Positions 22,741-34,230 of a stretch of 64,000 nucleotides of DNA are shown piece after piece (position 1 is the first letter of the stretch; each line of letters begins with the position of its first letter). The DNA lies in the NCBI GenBank assembly GCA_018287875.1, contig JAGVVL010000004.1, positions 1-64,000 on the forward strand. The letters run 5' to 3'. The notes under the pieces are model-generated. The model was given only the letters and a program-made list of their open reading frames with translations, was not told the DNA's origin and ran no database searches. Made by a program: the position numbers and the translations under genes. Origin of the DNA: Nigrospora sphaerica (lineage: Eukaryota > Ascomycota > Sordariomycetes > Amphisphaeriales > Apiosporaceae).

Positions 22741-23133
22741 TGTCGCATATAAGGCGCAGTTACTGCAAGGCAATTAACGGGTCCGTTTTTTGTGCCACAG
22801 TTATGAGCCCGGTTCGCGCTTGGCAAGATGCCGCAGTGGTAGTGGTTGCGCTTCTCCTCACGCACACGCACACCAGCCATCCTTGTCTAGTGGAATTCAT
22901 GGCCCCACTAGACGATTCGGCGACCGAACAGTCAAAAGGACTGACCTTAGGCCGATTGCGGTAAAGGTAGACTACTGAGAAGCAATAAGGTCTCGAGTTC
23001 AGATCCTACTGAAAGCGCCCTCATAAGGAGGGCCCAGGAGCTCTAGAAGCTCACCGTCAGTAAGATCTGGGGGTGTGTCGCATATAAGGCGCAGTTACTG
23101 CAAGGCAATTAACGGGTCCGTTTTTGTGCCACA
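22741..23133 (+). mobile_element. TRIM (terminal-repeat retrotransposon in miniature), 393 bp
   Basis: Near-identical direct repeats at 22741-22799 (59 bp) and 23076-23133 (58 bp, one T fewer) begin TG and end CA. They are flanked by a perfect 5-bp duplication GCAGC (22736-22740 and 23134-23138). Directly after the left repeat is GTTATGAGCCCGG, which matches the anticodon stem-loop complement of initiator tRNA-Met, the half-tRNA primer used by Copia/Ty5-type elements. The right repeat is preceded by a G-rich tract (GATCTGGGGG). The roughly 275-bp interior has no protein; a GAGTTCAGATCC block resembles a tRNA B-box. Inserted in the endonuclease part of LINE copy 2. Confidence 0.88.
22800..22812 (+). 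other. TRIM primer-binding site (half-tRNA-iMet)
   Basis: GTTATGAGCCCGG starts at the base following the left LTR. It is complementary to the CAU anticodon stem-loop of initiator tRNA-Met. The Copia element at 42813-49995 has the same 13 bases in the same place relative to its 5' LTR. Confidence 0.8.
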
Positions 23134-24129
23134 GCAGCCGATAAGCTGCTCCAACTAGCAGAATCCTGGAATCTCCAGCTAATCACCCCTCCCGGAACGC
23201 CAAAATGGACCCGAAAAGGAAGCGCAGACTCTACAATCGACCTAGCCTGGATCACAGACGATCTCCAAGCTGCATACGATGGGTACGACCCATACTCTGG
23301 GTCCGACCACCTCCCTCAGGTGATACGCGTAGCCGGACCTCGAAGCGACCCTCAGGATCGACTACGGCGCAGCTGGAAAACAGCCGACTATAACCAAGCG
23401 AAGGCAGAGGCGGCACACCTACCACAGCCAGGGCTACTCGTAACACCAGAGGAAATCGACAGATACGCCGAAACTTTAACGAAAGAGCTCACCCGGATAG
23501 CCGACCTAGTTGCCCCCTCCGCCACTCTAAGGGGACAGGCAAGGTCTGGTGGAATCGAGACATAAAAGAAGTCATAGAGGAAGAAAGAAGGGCCCGGAGA
23601 ATATGGCTCTCAGATAGGACGGACTCGGCCTGGCGAGCCCTCCGGCAAGCATCACTCTTAAAGAAGAAAGCGATCCGCAAGGCAAAAACAGCGGCCTGGA
23701 GAAACATGCTGCATGAGGCTTCCAGTCAGCCAGCTGGCGTCTAGAACATCGCGAGATCGGCTAGAACCGAAGGGGCCGAACCGCCATTACCTCCAGCCGT
23801 CCCCACGCTTCACACACAGCGAGGCGAAGCAACGAGCCATAAAGAAAAAACAGAGGCCTTCCGAGAGAGGTTCTATCCTCCCCTAAGGCTACGCCTACCG
23901 GATTTCGAACAACAAATCGGCTCGCACCGCCTCTCGACATCGACCACAAGATAACAGCGGAGCAAGTCCAAGACGTCCTAACTAAGGCAGGCCAGTGGAA
24001 GGCACCTAGACTAGACTAGCTTCCAAACGGATTCCTCAAACGCTTTGGAAAGCCCCTCTTCCAGGCCTTGGCCTCCTAGCGGAAGCGTGCTGGCGCATAG
24101 GATACTATCTAAGAGCGTTCCGGAAAGCA

Positions 24130-25865
24130 GTGACAGTTATCCTCCGAAAACCAGGAAAACAGCTAAACGAGTACCACCAAGCTGGCGGATGGAGACCTAT
24201 TGCGCTGCTTAACACTATGGGAAAGGTAATCGAGAGCCTGCTAGCGCAACGGCTAGCCAGCTTTGCCGAAGAGAACGGGCTGCTCCCAGACGAACAGATG
24301 GGCAACCGGAAAAGACGCTCCACGGAAACGGCCCTGCGGCTGCTAACGGACCTGGTCCGCACGACCTGGAAACATGGAGGCACCGCAACCCTCCTTTCGC
24401 TAGATATCTCGGGGGCCTTCGACTCGGTTGACCATGGAAAGCTCCTTGCTAACCTACGAACGTTAAGGGTCCCTAAATGGACTGTCAACTGGATCCGAAG
24501 CTTCTTATCTGACCGATCAACAACGCTGTTTTTCGATGGCCAGGAGTCGGACGAGATCCCGATCCCAGCCGGCGTTCCGCAAGGCTCACCTCTGTCGCCT
24601 ATTCTCTTCTGCCTCTATACAGCAGGCCTCTATAAAGCTCTCCGCGCCGTCCCAGGAATAGCTGCCATAGCCTTCGCAGACGACACAAACCTCCTCGGCT
24701 TCGGCCTAGACCCAGAACAGACTTGCGAGCGGCTGGAAGCCGCCCACAAGGTCTGTAAAGACTGGGCTATCAGCCACGGCATGACCTTCGCAGTCAAGAA
24801 ATATCATCTGGTCCACTTCACCCGAAAGCGAAAGGGCCCAGACACTAGGACCGTCCTAGAAGGCCACGAAATTCAACCAGGGGACTCGTGTCGCGTATTC
24901 GGCGTCCAGATAGATCGACGGTTACGCTGGGACACCCATATCCAGTCGATCTCCAAGAAGATGGCCACGCAGGTCTATGCCTTAGACCGCATAGCCGGCT
25001 CGACATGGGGTGCGTCTCTCCAGCGAGCCCGCCAAGTCTACACAGCAGTTGTGCGGTCTGCTATAGGCTATGGAGCCTCCGAATGGCACCATCATATCTC
25101 GAAGAATAGGGCTAAAATACTCAGCGATATCCAGACCGATTGCCTCCATAAGGTCACAGGGGCCTTTAAAGCAACAACAGCGGCGACACTAGAAACTGAA
25201 GCCTACGTATCACCCCTAAACGCATGGCTTAACAAAAGAGTGGCGGCATCGGAAGGGAGGCTTCAACAGCCGCGCATCGCGTCACTTATCCAAGCAAGAT
25301 GCGACAAGGTAGCCAGATGGATCCTAACAAGGCCGAGTCGACGGCGCAGACCAAAAGGTCCGGAAGTCCCCGACCGCAAGAAATGGCTAGAAGAATGGCT
25401 AGCGGGAGACTCGGCAAGCAAGGCCGAGGAGAGAGACTTGCTCCAGAGATGGCAGAAACCCAAACATCGTGGCAAAACCAGACATTGCGAGCTCCAGCGA
25501 CAACTAAAAAGCCGCCGGACAAGCGTATCCTTAAGCTTCATAAGGGGCTCCATAAGGCCGAGAGCTCCATCCTCGTCCAGGCAAGGACTGGCAAGATTGG
25601 GCTGCGAGACTTCCTCTTTAAACGTAGGGTTCCAGGCTTCGACAGCCCATGGTGCGACTGCGGTCAAGGCAGGGAAACGGTCCGGCATATCCTCGTTTTC
25701 TGCCCAAGGGAGAGAAAGACGAGAGCATCTCGTCCAAGCTTTAGGAGAACCGATAGACACGGACAGGATGCTCGATACCCCGGGAAAGCAGGGATTATAG
25801 CGAGATGGCTACTCCGTTCGGGCAGGCTGGGCATGTTCCAGCTAGCGAATCAACTCATCAGCTAG
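24130..25865 (+). pseudogene. LINE copy 2 reverse transcriptase region
   Basis: One frame is open from 24130 for 556 codons, with PQGSPLSPILF and the AFADDTN active site. It then shifts near 25460 and finishes in another frame (25299-25865), which holds the C-terminal finger WCDCGQGRETVRHILVFC. The RT domain includes the segment missing from copies 1 and 4, although the stretch just upstream (about 24005-24100) has its own stop and frame changes. There is no RNase H. Confidence 0.85.
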
Positions 25866-26050
25866 GAAGCGGGCACGCTGAGCCCGATCTCGGTATGGCA
25901 GGTCAGAGAGCAGATAGAAGCGGTGCGACGCAGCGGAACCTAGGTTTTTCATCCGGCCGGACGTCAGCCCGGAACGGTTTTCCTAAGCTTAGATACGCAG
26001 GGGGTCCTCATGGCCTAGATAGGTCGCTAGGTGTAAGAATAATAATAATA

Positions 26051-26248
26051 AAAAGTGGGGCTAGCATCATAGGGGTTGTCAAGCTCTGGCAGCCTAGAGG
26101 AGAACACTATACTTTATGAACACCACCTCGCCTCTTCACAGCGGGAGGCTTTTTCGTACTGCGGGGTCCTTACTTGGCCCTGCAGATCCTGTCGGAGTCC
26201 GATCAGCACCTTACCACTAGCCAATAGCTTTCTGTTCTGCATGCCGAG
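26051..26248. other. Intergenic, no gene seen
   Basis: Short unique stretch between the LINE tail and the 11-bp repeat. Confidence 0.4.
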
Positions 26249-26356
26249 TACAGCCTGCCTACAGCCTGCCTACAGCCTGCCTACAGCCTGCCTACAGCCT
26301 GCCTACAGCCTGCCTACAGCCTGCCTACAGTCTGCTTACAGCCTGCCTGCAGCCTG
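26249..26356. repeat. 11 bp tandem repeat, nearly 10 copies
   Basis: Consecutive TACAGCCTGCC units, mostly identical; the last two or three vary. The unit is not a multiple of three, so the overlapping frame cycles through all phases. Confidence 0.9.
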
Positions 26357-26913
26357 AAGCCATGGCGTTCTTCTACATTCTCTTTGGATCGACGGTAACC
26401 GCCCAGCGGAACGACGACTGGCCTGGGCAAACCCCCAAGTCGAACTTGGCCCCTGGCTGTTAGCGCAGTCAGCCGCAACCTGCAGCCCTAGCGATGAAGG
26501 GAGGTCGTATTTCGTGCCGGCTCAACTGGCCGAGCGACTGGCAGGGCAGCTGTGGATCGGATAAATGCAACCGCAAAACCGATACTTGTAGCCGCATGCT
26601 TCACCCGTTTTGATGTATGTGGCAGTACCTCTCACCAATGACTTACCTTGTTCATGCATCGGCAGGTCGTCCTGGCCTTTCCAACGGTGGAAGTCCCGAA
26701 CCGCAATACCAGGTGTCGCCTCTCCCGAATGCACCAGTAGAGATTGAGCCCTTCTTTCTAAACAAGCCTCATCGTGGAGACAATAGCCATCTGCGTTTCC
26801 CACTCGGCATCGCAAACCACTACTTTCTGTACGTCAACATACCCAACGATTGGTCATTACACTTGGACTTTATTGCCTTTGCTCCTTTGCTCCCATAAGT
26901 TCATCCCTCCACC
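26357..26913. other. No confident gene
   Basis: A minus-strand frame (26522-26815) contains a DGYCLHDEAC stretch, and CATGAACAAG ahead of a GTAAGT donor near 26650, so a spliced small gene is conceivable. It could not be completed. Confidence 0.25.
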
Positions 26914-29019
26914 TCAGACCGCCTCCATTCGGTTGAGTTCGGCCGTTTCGTCATCCTCGGCGGCGCCATGCGGTGCCGCGTCAGCCGTTCCGCTCCGGCG
27001 CAAGCGCACCTTGACGGTCCGGGCGACGGCCTCGAGCTCGTCGCTCGTCATGAAGCGGTCCGTCTCGGCGCTGGCCACCTCGAGCGGGTCGTAGGCCGAT
27101 CGCGAAAGCCCCGCCGGCTCGAGTCCGACGAAGCGCGACTTGTAGTAGAGAAGCGGCAGAGCGCTGCTCTTCCACACGGCCTCGCGGTCCCGGTAGCGGA
27201 CGCTGCGCGCGATCATGTACACGAGGAGGGTAATGTCGAGAGCCAGGAGGGCCATTAGTAGCACCAGCCAGGTCCACTCGATGCGTATGTGGGCGACGCG
27301 TTGGACGGATATTCCTTCGACGCGCTCCGTCGTCCCGTTGGCCCGCAGTAGTCCGGATCGGATCTTGACCGTCAAAGCTTCGGCTATATCGTGGAAGGAG
27401 GCGTCTAGGGACTTTGGCGTGGCGCTGCCCTTGTTGAATAGAGACTCGAGCCACCTGGACGCCGTCAGTGCTTTCTTTTGACTCGGTTTCAGCCGCCGGT
27501 TTACTCACAATCGATCGCCGCAAAACAGCTCACTTGCGCTGCTGGGTGTGTACTTGCAGGCACCTGGACCAAAGGTTGAATATACCCCCAATGACACTGT
27601 TTGTGAGCATATCTATTCGGGCCATGCACGCCTCCGGTGCTCGGGTTGGCGGATATTCCGGGGCTGCACCTGCTGCTAGAAGCCTCACAGGCACAGCGCC
27701 CGGGGCCTGGGACATGTTGGATGCCGAATAAATATTGTTTCCGACCTTACAAGGCGACCGAATGGCCGATAGGTTATACCGATTGTATTCGTCAATCAGC
27801 GCCACGAATAGCCAAATCTTTTCGCTGAGCTCGGCTCCAGTTCCGCTGTAGTCGCCGAGGTCGGGTACCAAAGGAGTACTGTCCAGCAGCTTTTCCGACA
27901 GTTTGTTGTCTCGTATGCTTGCTGAATACGAGCGGAGACAGGTGTAGAGCGAGCAGGCGACTGCTACCGGGGTACCCGGAGGACCCGGCGGCCTGTTCCT
28001 GTAATCATGTTCCACGTGGCTCACGGTCAAGGCGGTAGCATTAGCCAGTGCCCATCGAGAGGCCGAAACGTGCTCGGTCGTCATGGTGGTCTTGGCCCAG
28101 CTCAAATCCGAGGTTGTGTTGACTGTTAGCCATGTGTCGTCGGGACCGATTGGAATCTCGAAAGTCGGGAGTCTGTAGTCGCTCTTATTCCCCCGTTTCA
28201 CGAGCGAAGTCACGTCGGAACAGATGTTGCAGACCCCTATAGAAGTGTGCGTGGTCTCAACGCCGGCCATCAAAGTCGGGAAGTCGCAATTTCCAGTGGG
28301 ACATTCGGGGGACAGGGTTGACTCGGAGCTTTTTGGGTTACTGATGGCATTGAAAATGGATATCCTCGGCCCGGTTGGAAGAGAATAGGTGCCGTAATCA
28401 CCTCCTCCGTGGTAAAGGTAGCCGGAGGCGCTGGGGCCGCCATTGATGGCTGTCGAGATGGGTAGCGAGGCTGCGCCTAGCTCTGAAGGGAGTTCCCGGT
28501 AGAAAACGCGAATAGACTGTTGCGCAAAGGGGCTCACCAGCAGTGAGGCAAAGAGGGTCAGGACGGGTAGCATAGCCAAGGGATAATGCCGTGCCACAAG
28601 CGGGAGGAGTTTTAACCCCCCAGCAAGTTCCTGCTGCCGGCATCGAAAGATTGTATATGGCTGATGGGGCGACGGCCGGATTCGGGTATCGACCAGAACC
28701 ATACCCACTTCTGCTGACTGATAATCTCAGTGGCCGTCGCCGCTAGACAAGCGCGGAACAGAGTCGAGAGCGTGTTGACGAGGGAATTGAGGGTAATGGG
28801 AAGTTGCCATTCCTCCTGAGGACGGTTGTCGACGCGTGCGAGAATAACAATGATGCTTATCAAGAGAACAGAAGAGGACAAGCTGCACAACATCTCCCAC
28901 GTCCAAGGGCCGAAAGCACTTTGGTACACGCCCCTGTGCGCATCATTGGATGCCTTCGTCATCGTGGTGGCGACGGAGATGTTCGCTGGCTGCGGCTTTT
29001 CTGTGGACCGTGAAGACAT
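26914..29019 (-). CDS. DUF3176-family membrane protein
   Basis: Fungal integral membrane protein of unknown function. It starts at ATG 29019; the cytosolic N-terminus is followed by the family signature WTWEMLCSLSSSVLLISIIV, LPITLNSLVNTLSTLFRA and QKWVWFW. Next come the second pair of membrane segments (MLPVLTLFASLLVSPFAQQ) and a large extracytoplasmic region with Cys and N-glycosylation motifs (SVIGGIFNLW near its end). A last exon has one membrane span (WTWLVLLMALLALDITLLVYMI) and a cytosolic tail ending at 26914. One intron lies at roughly 27465-27550. The frame breaks in the six-base C run 28616-28621 (G6 on the coding strand); one more base rejoins RNLLGG to LKLLPLV. Intended length is about 680 aa, typical of the family. 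Confidence 0.85.
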
Positions 29020-29039
29020 CCCGTAGCCGAGACAGAAGC

Positions 29040-29342
29040 TTGGGTCAGGGTCAAGGGGGCAGCTCCTTTTATACTATATGCTACACCCTCCCACCCCCTC
29101 TCCAAGGCCCTGAAGCATACTCGGAACCGTATGTATATGCACAGTCCAATCAAAAGGTCTCGTAGACGCGGGGCTTGGTGAGAAATGTCTTGGCGAGCAG
29201 CTGGATCTCGGTAGGGGTTACCATATGCGAATCAGATTCGCATCGGACCCAGTAAGAAATTGCTGGGCCCGCAACTGAATCTCGGTAGGAGGTGCTCCGT
29301 ATGCATGTCAGATTCGTGCGCCGGGGCGGTTGGGAGCCATGC
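29040..29342. repeat. Diverged tandem pair with a 19-bp palindrome
   Basis: Two related segments (about 29170-29250 and 29255-29325) share ATCTCGGTAGG and CAGATTCG blocks. The first holds ATGCGAATCAGATTCGCAT (29225-29243), a perfect palindrome with a one-base centre. It may be a protein-binding site upstream of the DUF3176 gene or an incidental structure. No gene. Confidence 0.45.
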
Positions 29343-29485
29343 ATGAGGAAGAAGAAGAAGAAAAAGGAGAAGAAGAAGAGGAGGAAGGAAAAGGAGGAGA
29401 AGGAGAAGAAGAAGAAGAAGAGGAAGTAGAAGGAGGAGAAGGAGAAGGAGAAGGAGAAGTAGAAGGAGGAGAAGATGAAGATGTT
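29343..29485. repeat. GAA/GGA purine microsatellite
   Basis: About 140 bases of nearly pure purine, mixed GAA, GAG and GGA units. Both-strand open frames (poly-Glu/Gly and Phe/Ser-rich) are composition shadows. Confidence 0.9.
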
Positions 29486-30560
29486 GACAGGCGGGTAGAT
29501 CAAGTGCTGTTTGCCTCGGGTAAACCCCGCTTACGCTAACTGCTTTTGTGGCAAAGCGTCGTCGCCCTCTGCATACAGATGCTTAAAAGAGAGCTCTCTG
29601 ATACATGCATGTTCTCCAATATCTACCGGATTATTGAGTACTCCCAAGCTTTTTTACGCTCGGAACATGCCTGTACCACGGCGTCTGTCACACATCTTTT
29701 ATGCTCTGATTGCTTCAGCTAAAGCAGAACACTGAGACCATGTCGTCCAAAATTACTGTTCGAGTTTTTAATTCGAGGTTCTGTGTCGCCATGAGCAGGT
29801 TGCCTGGGACCAGGCACGGAGATCTTCATGGTAAGATGTTGGCAAGGCCGAGAAAGCGTGTATACAAGGGGGCAGAGGGTAACCCGTGCTTATTCAGCGG
29901 GAGCGCCCGCTGGGCGAGGGCGCATATGCTTTCAAGGCTTTTGTCCTTGGAGCCCTCATCACAACTTACGGTGGGGGAGGAGGTGTTCTCGTCTGTCGAT
30001 GGTGAAAGTGACAAGAGACAACGGATAGTTGAGCCTCGTCTTTGGCCGCCCTGCAAGGTCGGGCGCTGGGTGGGGCTGCCACGCTTAGCACTGAGAATCC
30101 CCGAGGAAACTGAAAAAATCGCGGCCAACAGCAAGGAGAGCAAGTTGCGATAGTCAGATGATGTGAGGAGTGTGGGAGTGAGACAGGTAACATAATAAAC
30201 GCATGCGGTGAAACAAATAAATGACTATGACGAGGGAAAGGCGAACTTAAGAGGAGGCGCGGAGAAACTGGCCGGGCAAGTCGAAGTCAAGCATAAGAAC
30301 CTCCCTAAACCAGCCGGGAATACTTATCTCTACTGTGCTTAGCAGTCCGACTCACAGTATTGGCGCATGCAGCGGACATGCGGTAGCGGCTCTTCTCCTT
30401 TTCGGCCACTCTGGCTTCGTAGCAAACGCCGCCCTGTATCTTTTGGACGGCTTTGGAAGCCGGGCACTATGCCTGCGTGCTTTCAGTCGATGACGGATGC
30501 TCAATACGTCCCAGAAGCTCAGTTCAGAACCAGTGCTCGACATCATATGACATAGGGAAG
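29486..30560. other. Intergenic, no confident gene
   Basis: Overlapping frames at 29710-30153 (plus) and 29826-30143 (minus) were examined. The minus one begins with a hydrophobic stretch (LLAAIFSVSSGILS) but only from a TTG codon, with no ATG in frame. No further support. Confidence 0.35.
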
Positions 30561-30785
30561 TATTATTATTATTATTATTATTGTTGTTGTTGTCGCGCTG
30601 AGGCGAACCCTGAAGTAGAGATTCAGGGTCTACAGGTCACCTGACCTCACCAATCAGCCACTAGAGGGCTTTCAAGGGGTGCCCTCCACTCTCTCTACCT
30701 GTATTTAACCAGGTCTTCAGTCCGGGTCTCACTTAGGAGGCTCGGGGCGACTTCTACATTCCTTATCTGACCTATACCTCCGATC
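30561..30785 (-). mobile_element. Short 3' tail of another LINE (minus strand)
   Basis: On the minus strand a roughly 190-bp segment ends in (CAA)4 then (TAA)7 (30561-30592), the same kind of tail as the other LINEs here. It has no coding sequence and is different in sequence from the 3' end of copies 1-4. Likely a strongly 5'-truncated insertion of a separate family. Confidence 0.45.
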
Positions 30786-30794
30786 TCCTGCAAG

Positions 30795-33700
30795 TATGAC
30801 AAAGGAATTAACTCGGATAGCCGACCTAGTTGCCCCCTCCGCTACTCTAAAGGGAGAAGTAAAGCCTGGTGGAACCGCGAGACAGAAGAAGCTATAGAGA
30901 AGGAGCGAAGAGCCCAGCGGATATGGCTTTCCGACAGGACGGACGCAGCTTGGCGAGCCCTCCGTCAGTCAACTCTCTTAAAGAAGAAAGCAATCCGAGA
31001 AGCTAAGACGGCGTCCTGGAGACATATGCTCCACGAGGCGTCCAACCAGCCAGCTGGCGTCTGGAATATTGCGAGATGGGCAAGAACGGAAGGAGCTGCA
31101 CCGCCGTTACCCCCAGCAGTCCCTACGCTCTACACACCGCGTGGCGAAGCAACAACCCATAAGGAGAAAACAGAGGCCTTCCGAGAGAGGTTCTATCCCC
31201 TCCCTAAGGCTACGTACACCGGCTTCCGAACAACGAACCGGCTCGCAGCGCCTCTCGGTATGGACAGCAAGGTGACAGCAGAACAAGTCCAAGACGTCCT
31301 TACTAAGGCAGGTCAGTGGAAGGCACCTGGACCAGACCAGCTTCCGAACGGATTCCTTAAACGCCTAGGAAAGCCCCTCTTCCAGGCCTTGGCCTCCCTA
31401 GCGGAAGCGTGCTGGCATATAGGATACTATCCAAGAGCGTTCCGGAAAGCAGTCACCGTTATCCTCCGGAAGCCAGGAAAGCAGCCAAACGAGTATCACC
31501 AATCCGGCGGATGGAGACCCATTGCGCTGCTCAACACCATAGGAAAGCGATCGAGAGCCTACTAGCGCAACGGCTAGCTAGCTTTGCCGAAGAGAACGGA
31601 CTGCTCCCGGACGAACAGATGGGCAACCGGAAAGGCCACTCCACGGAAACAGCCTTACGGTTGCTAACGGACCTAGTCCGCACAGCCTGGAAACATGGAG
31701 GCGCAGCAACCCTTCTATCGCTGGATATTTCGGGCGCTTTCGACTCCGTCAACCATGGAAGGCTCCTCGCTAACCTGCGAGCGCTGAGGGTCCCTATATG
31801 GACTATCAGCTGGATCCGAAGCTTCTTATCTAACCGGTCCACCACGCTATTCTTCGATGGCCAGGAATCGGACGAGATCCCGGTCCCGGCAGGCGTCCCG
31901 CAGGGCTCACCCTTATCGCCTATTCTCTTCTGCCTCTATACAGCCGGTCTCTATAAGGCTCTCCGCGCCGCACCAGGGATAGCTACTATAGCCTTCGCAG
32001 ACGACACGAACCTCGTAGGCTTCGGTTTAGACCCCGAGCAGACCTGCGAGCGGCTGGAAGCCGCTCACAGGATCTGTAAAGAATGGGCAGTCAGCCACGG
32101 CAAGACCTTCGCAGTCCAGAAATATCACCTAGTCCACTTCTCTCGAAGACGGAAAGGTCCGGATACGAAGATAGCCTTAGAAGGCCACGAAATCAAACCA
32201 GAAGACTCCTGCCGCGTCCTTGGCATCCAGGTGGATAGACATCTCCGCTGGGACGTCCATATCCAGTCGATATCGAAGAAGATGGCGACACAGGTCTATG
32301 CCCTAGACCGGATAGCCGGCTCGACATGGGGCGCGTCCCTCCAGCGAGCCCGCCAAGTCTACACAGCCGTCGTACGGTCTGCTATAGGCTATGGAGCCTC
32401 AGAATGGCACCATCACATTCCGAAAAGCAGGGCTAAGACACTAAGTGACATTCAGACTGAGTGCCTCCGTAAGTTCACGGGGGCCTTTAAGGCGACAGCA
32501 GCCACGACACTAGAAACGGAAGCCTACGTATCGCCCTTAGACGTATGGCTTAACAAAAGAGTGGCGGCTTCGGAAGAGAGGCTCCAACAGCCACGTATCG
32601 CCACGCTTATCCAAGTAAGATGCGATAACGCAGCCAGATGGATTCTAACAAGACCGACTCGCCGGCGCAGACGACACGAACCTCGTAGGCTTCGGCTTAG
32701 ACCCCGAGCAGACCTGCGAGCGGCTGGAAGCCGCTCACAGGATCTGTAAAGAATGGGCAGTCAGCCACGGCATGACCTTCGCAGTCCAGAAATATCACCT
32801 AGTCCACTTCTCTCGAAGACGGAAGGGTCCGGACACGAAGATAGCCTTAGAAGACCACGAAATCGAACCAGAAGACTCCTGCCGCGTCCTCGGGGTCCAC
32901 GTGGACAGACGCCTCCGCTGGGACACCCATATCCAATCGATCTCCAAGAAGATGACCACGCAAGTCTACGCCCTAGACCGCATAGCTGCTTCGACATGGG
33001 GCGCGTCATTCCAGCGGGCCCGCCAAGTCTACACCGCGGTCGTCAGGACCGCTATAGGCTACGGAGCCTCGGAATGGCACCGGCACATATCGAAGAATAG
33101 GGCTAAAATGCTTAGCGACATCCAGACTAAGTGCCTCTGTAAGGTCACAGGGGCCTTTAAAGCGACAGCAACCGAGATACTAGAAACAGAAGCCTATATG
33201 CCACCTCTAGACATATGGCTTAATAAGAGAGTGGCGGCGTCGGAAGAGAGGCTCCAACAGCCACGCATCGCATCACTTATCCAAGCCAGATGTGATAGCG
33301 CAGCTAGATGGATCCTAACGAGACCGACTCGCCGGCGCAGACCGAAAGGCCCCGATGTTCCTGACCGTAAGGGATGGCTAAACAAGTGGCTAGCCGGAGA
33401 CTCGGCATGCAAGGCCGAAAAGAGAGACTGGCAACAGAGATGGCAGCAGATACGGCAAAACCGAACAGTGCGAGCCCCGGCAGCAACTAAGATGCCGCCA
33501 GACAAGCACATCCTTAAGCTCCACAAGGGACTCCATAAGGCCGAGAGCTCTATCCTCGTCCAAGCGAGGACCGGCAATATCGGACTAAGAGACTTCCTCT
33601 TTAAACGCAGGGTTCCGGGTATCGGCAGCCCATGGTACGACTGCGGTCAAGGCAGGGAAACCGTCCGACATATCCTCGTCTTCTGCCCACAGGAAAGAGA

Positions 33701-34046
33701 AAGACGAGAGCGCCTAATCCAGGCCTTAGGAGAACCGATAGACACGGACAGGATGCTCGACTCCCCAGGGAAAGCAGGAATTATCGCGAGATGGCTACTC
33801 CGTTCGGGCAGACTAGGCATGTTCCAGCTTGCAAATCAACTCATTAGCTAGGAAGCGGGCACGATGGGCCCGATCTTGGTATGGCAGGTCAAATAGCAGG
33901 AGGAAGCGGAGCGACGCAGAGGAACCCAGGTTTTTCACCCGACCGGACGGCAGCCCGGAACGGTTTTCCTGGGCTTAGACATGCAGGGGGTCCTCATGGC
34001 CTGGAAAGGTCGCTAGGCGTAAGAATAATAAATAAATAAATAACAA
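30795..34046 (+). mobile_element. LINE copy 3 (same family as copies 1, 2 and 4), 5'-truncated and chimeric
   Basis: Begins within ORF2 at the TKELTRIADL segment between endonuclease and RT and ends in a (AATA)n tail (34023-34046). It contains an internal duplication of 670 bp: 32001-32670 is followed directly by a diverged second version, 32671-33340. The junction lies at the shared word GCAGAC. The two versions differ at many bases, so this is a join of two different LINE copies rather than a recent slippage. There is an extra one-base loss near 31545 (GGAAAGCG where copy 1 has GAGAAAGCG). Confidence 0.85.
30990..33851 (+). pseudogene. LINE copy 3 reverse transcriptase region (duplicated)
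   Basis: The pre-RT linker (31026-31565) reads into the RT. The frame is lost near 31545 and regained in 31409-32749. AFADDTN occurs in the first version only. The second version begins just after the FADD core, so its active site is not re-created, and runs open from 32772 to 33851 including the C-terminal finger (WYDCGQGRETVRHILVFC). Because of the duplication the encoded product would carry the thumb/connection region twice. Non-functional as read. Confidence 0.8.
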
Positions 34047-34230
34047 GTCCGCCAAGACGGCTTGGTTATAGTGGATGCAGTTTAACGCCTTGCCCAGGGC
34101 GCAAGAAAAGAACATTGGTTTAGTTGCAGTTACAGCCAGATAATTGAACCTCGCCTTCTGCCGACCAAGTCACGTTAGGTTCTCCTCGTTTCTTCTAACC
34201 TTTGTGATGCCGAATGTTTTCTATCCCCAA

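Larger units (their letters stand above)
22332..26050 (+). mobile_element. LINE copy 2 (same family), 5'-truncated, carrying a TRIM
   Basis: Homology starts inside the endonuclease domain (about 22343, VVDAINEEYDILAIQEPW) and runs to a (AATA)-type tail at 26036-26050. It is clearly diverged from copies 1 and 4 but lacks their stop codon and 77-bp deletion, so it is nearer to the functional ancestor in those regions. The TRIM at 22741-23133 splits the endonuclease. The start of copy 2 coincides with the 5' end of copy 1. The missing 5' part of copy 2 is not found beyond copy 1. Confidence 0.85.

Noticed and set aside
22920..23030. tRNA gene inside the TRIM
   Set aside because: GAGTTCAGATCC resembles a B-box, but no acceptor stem or cloverleaf could be paired.
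26522..26815. Spliced small Cys-containing protein on the minus strand
   Set aside because: A GTAAGT donor and a Cys-rich stretch are present, but no start codon with signal peptide and no matching downstream exon could be found.
29330..29539. Poly-Glu/Gly protein on the plus strand
   Set aside because: Direct translation of a GAA/GGA microsatellite, with a Phe/Ser shadow on the other strand and no flanking coding signal.
29826..30143. Secreted protein on the minus strand
   Set aside because: The hydrophobic start is reachable only from TTG; no in-frame ATG exists.
31531..31845. Antisense open frames of 100-135 codons inside LINE RT regions (also at 19104, 24105 and 55584)
   Set aside because: They recur in every copy at the same place only because they are shadows of the conserved RT frame.
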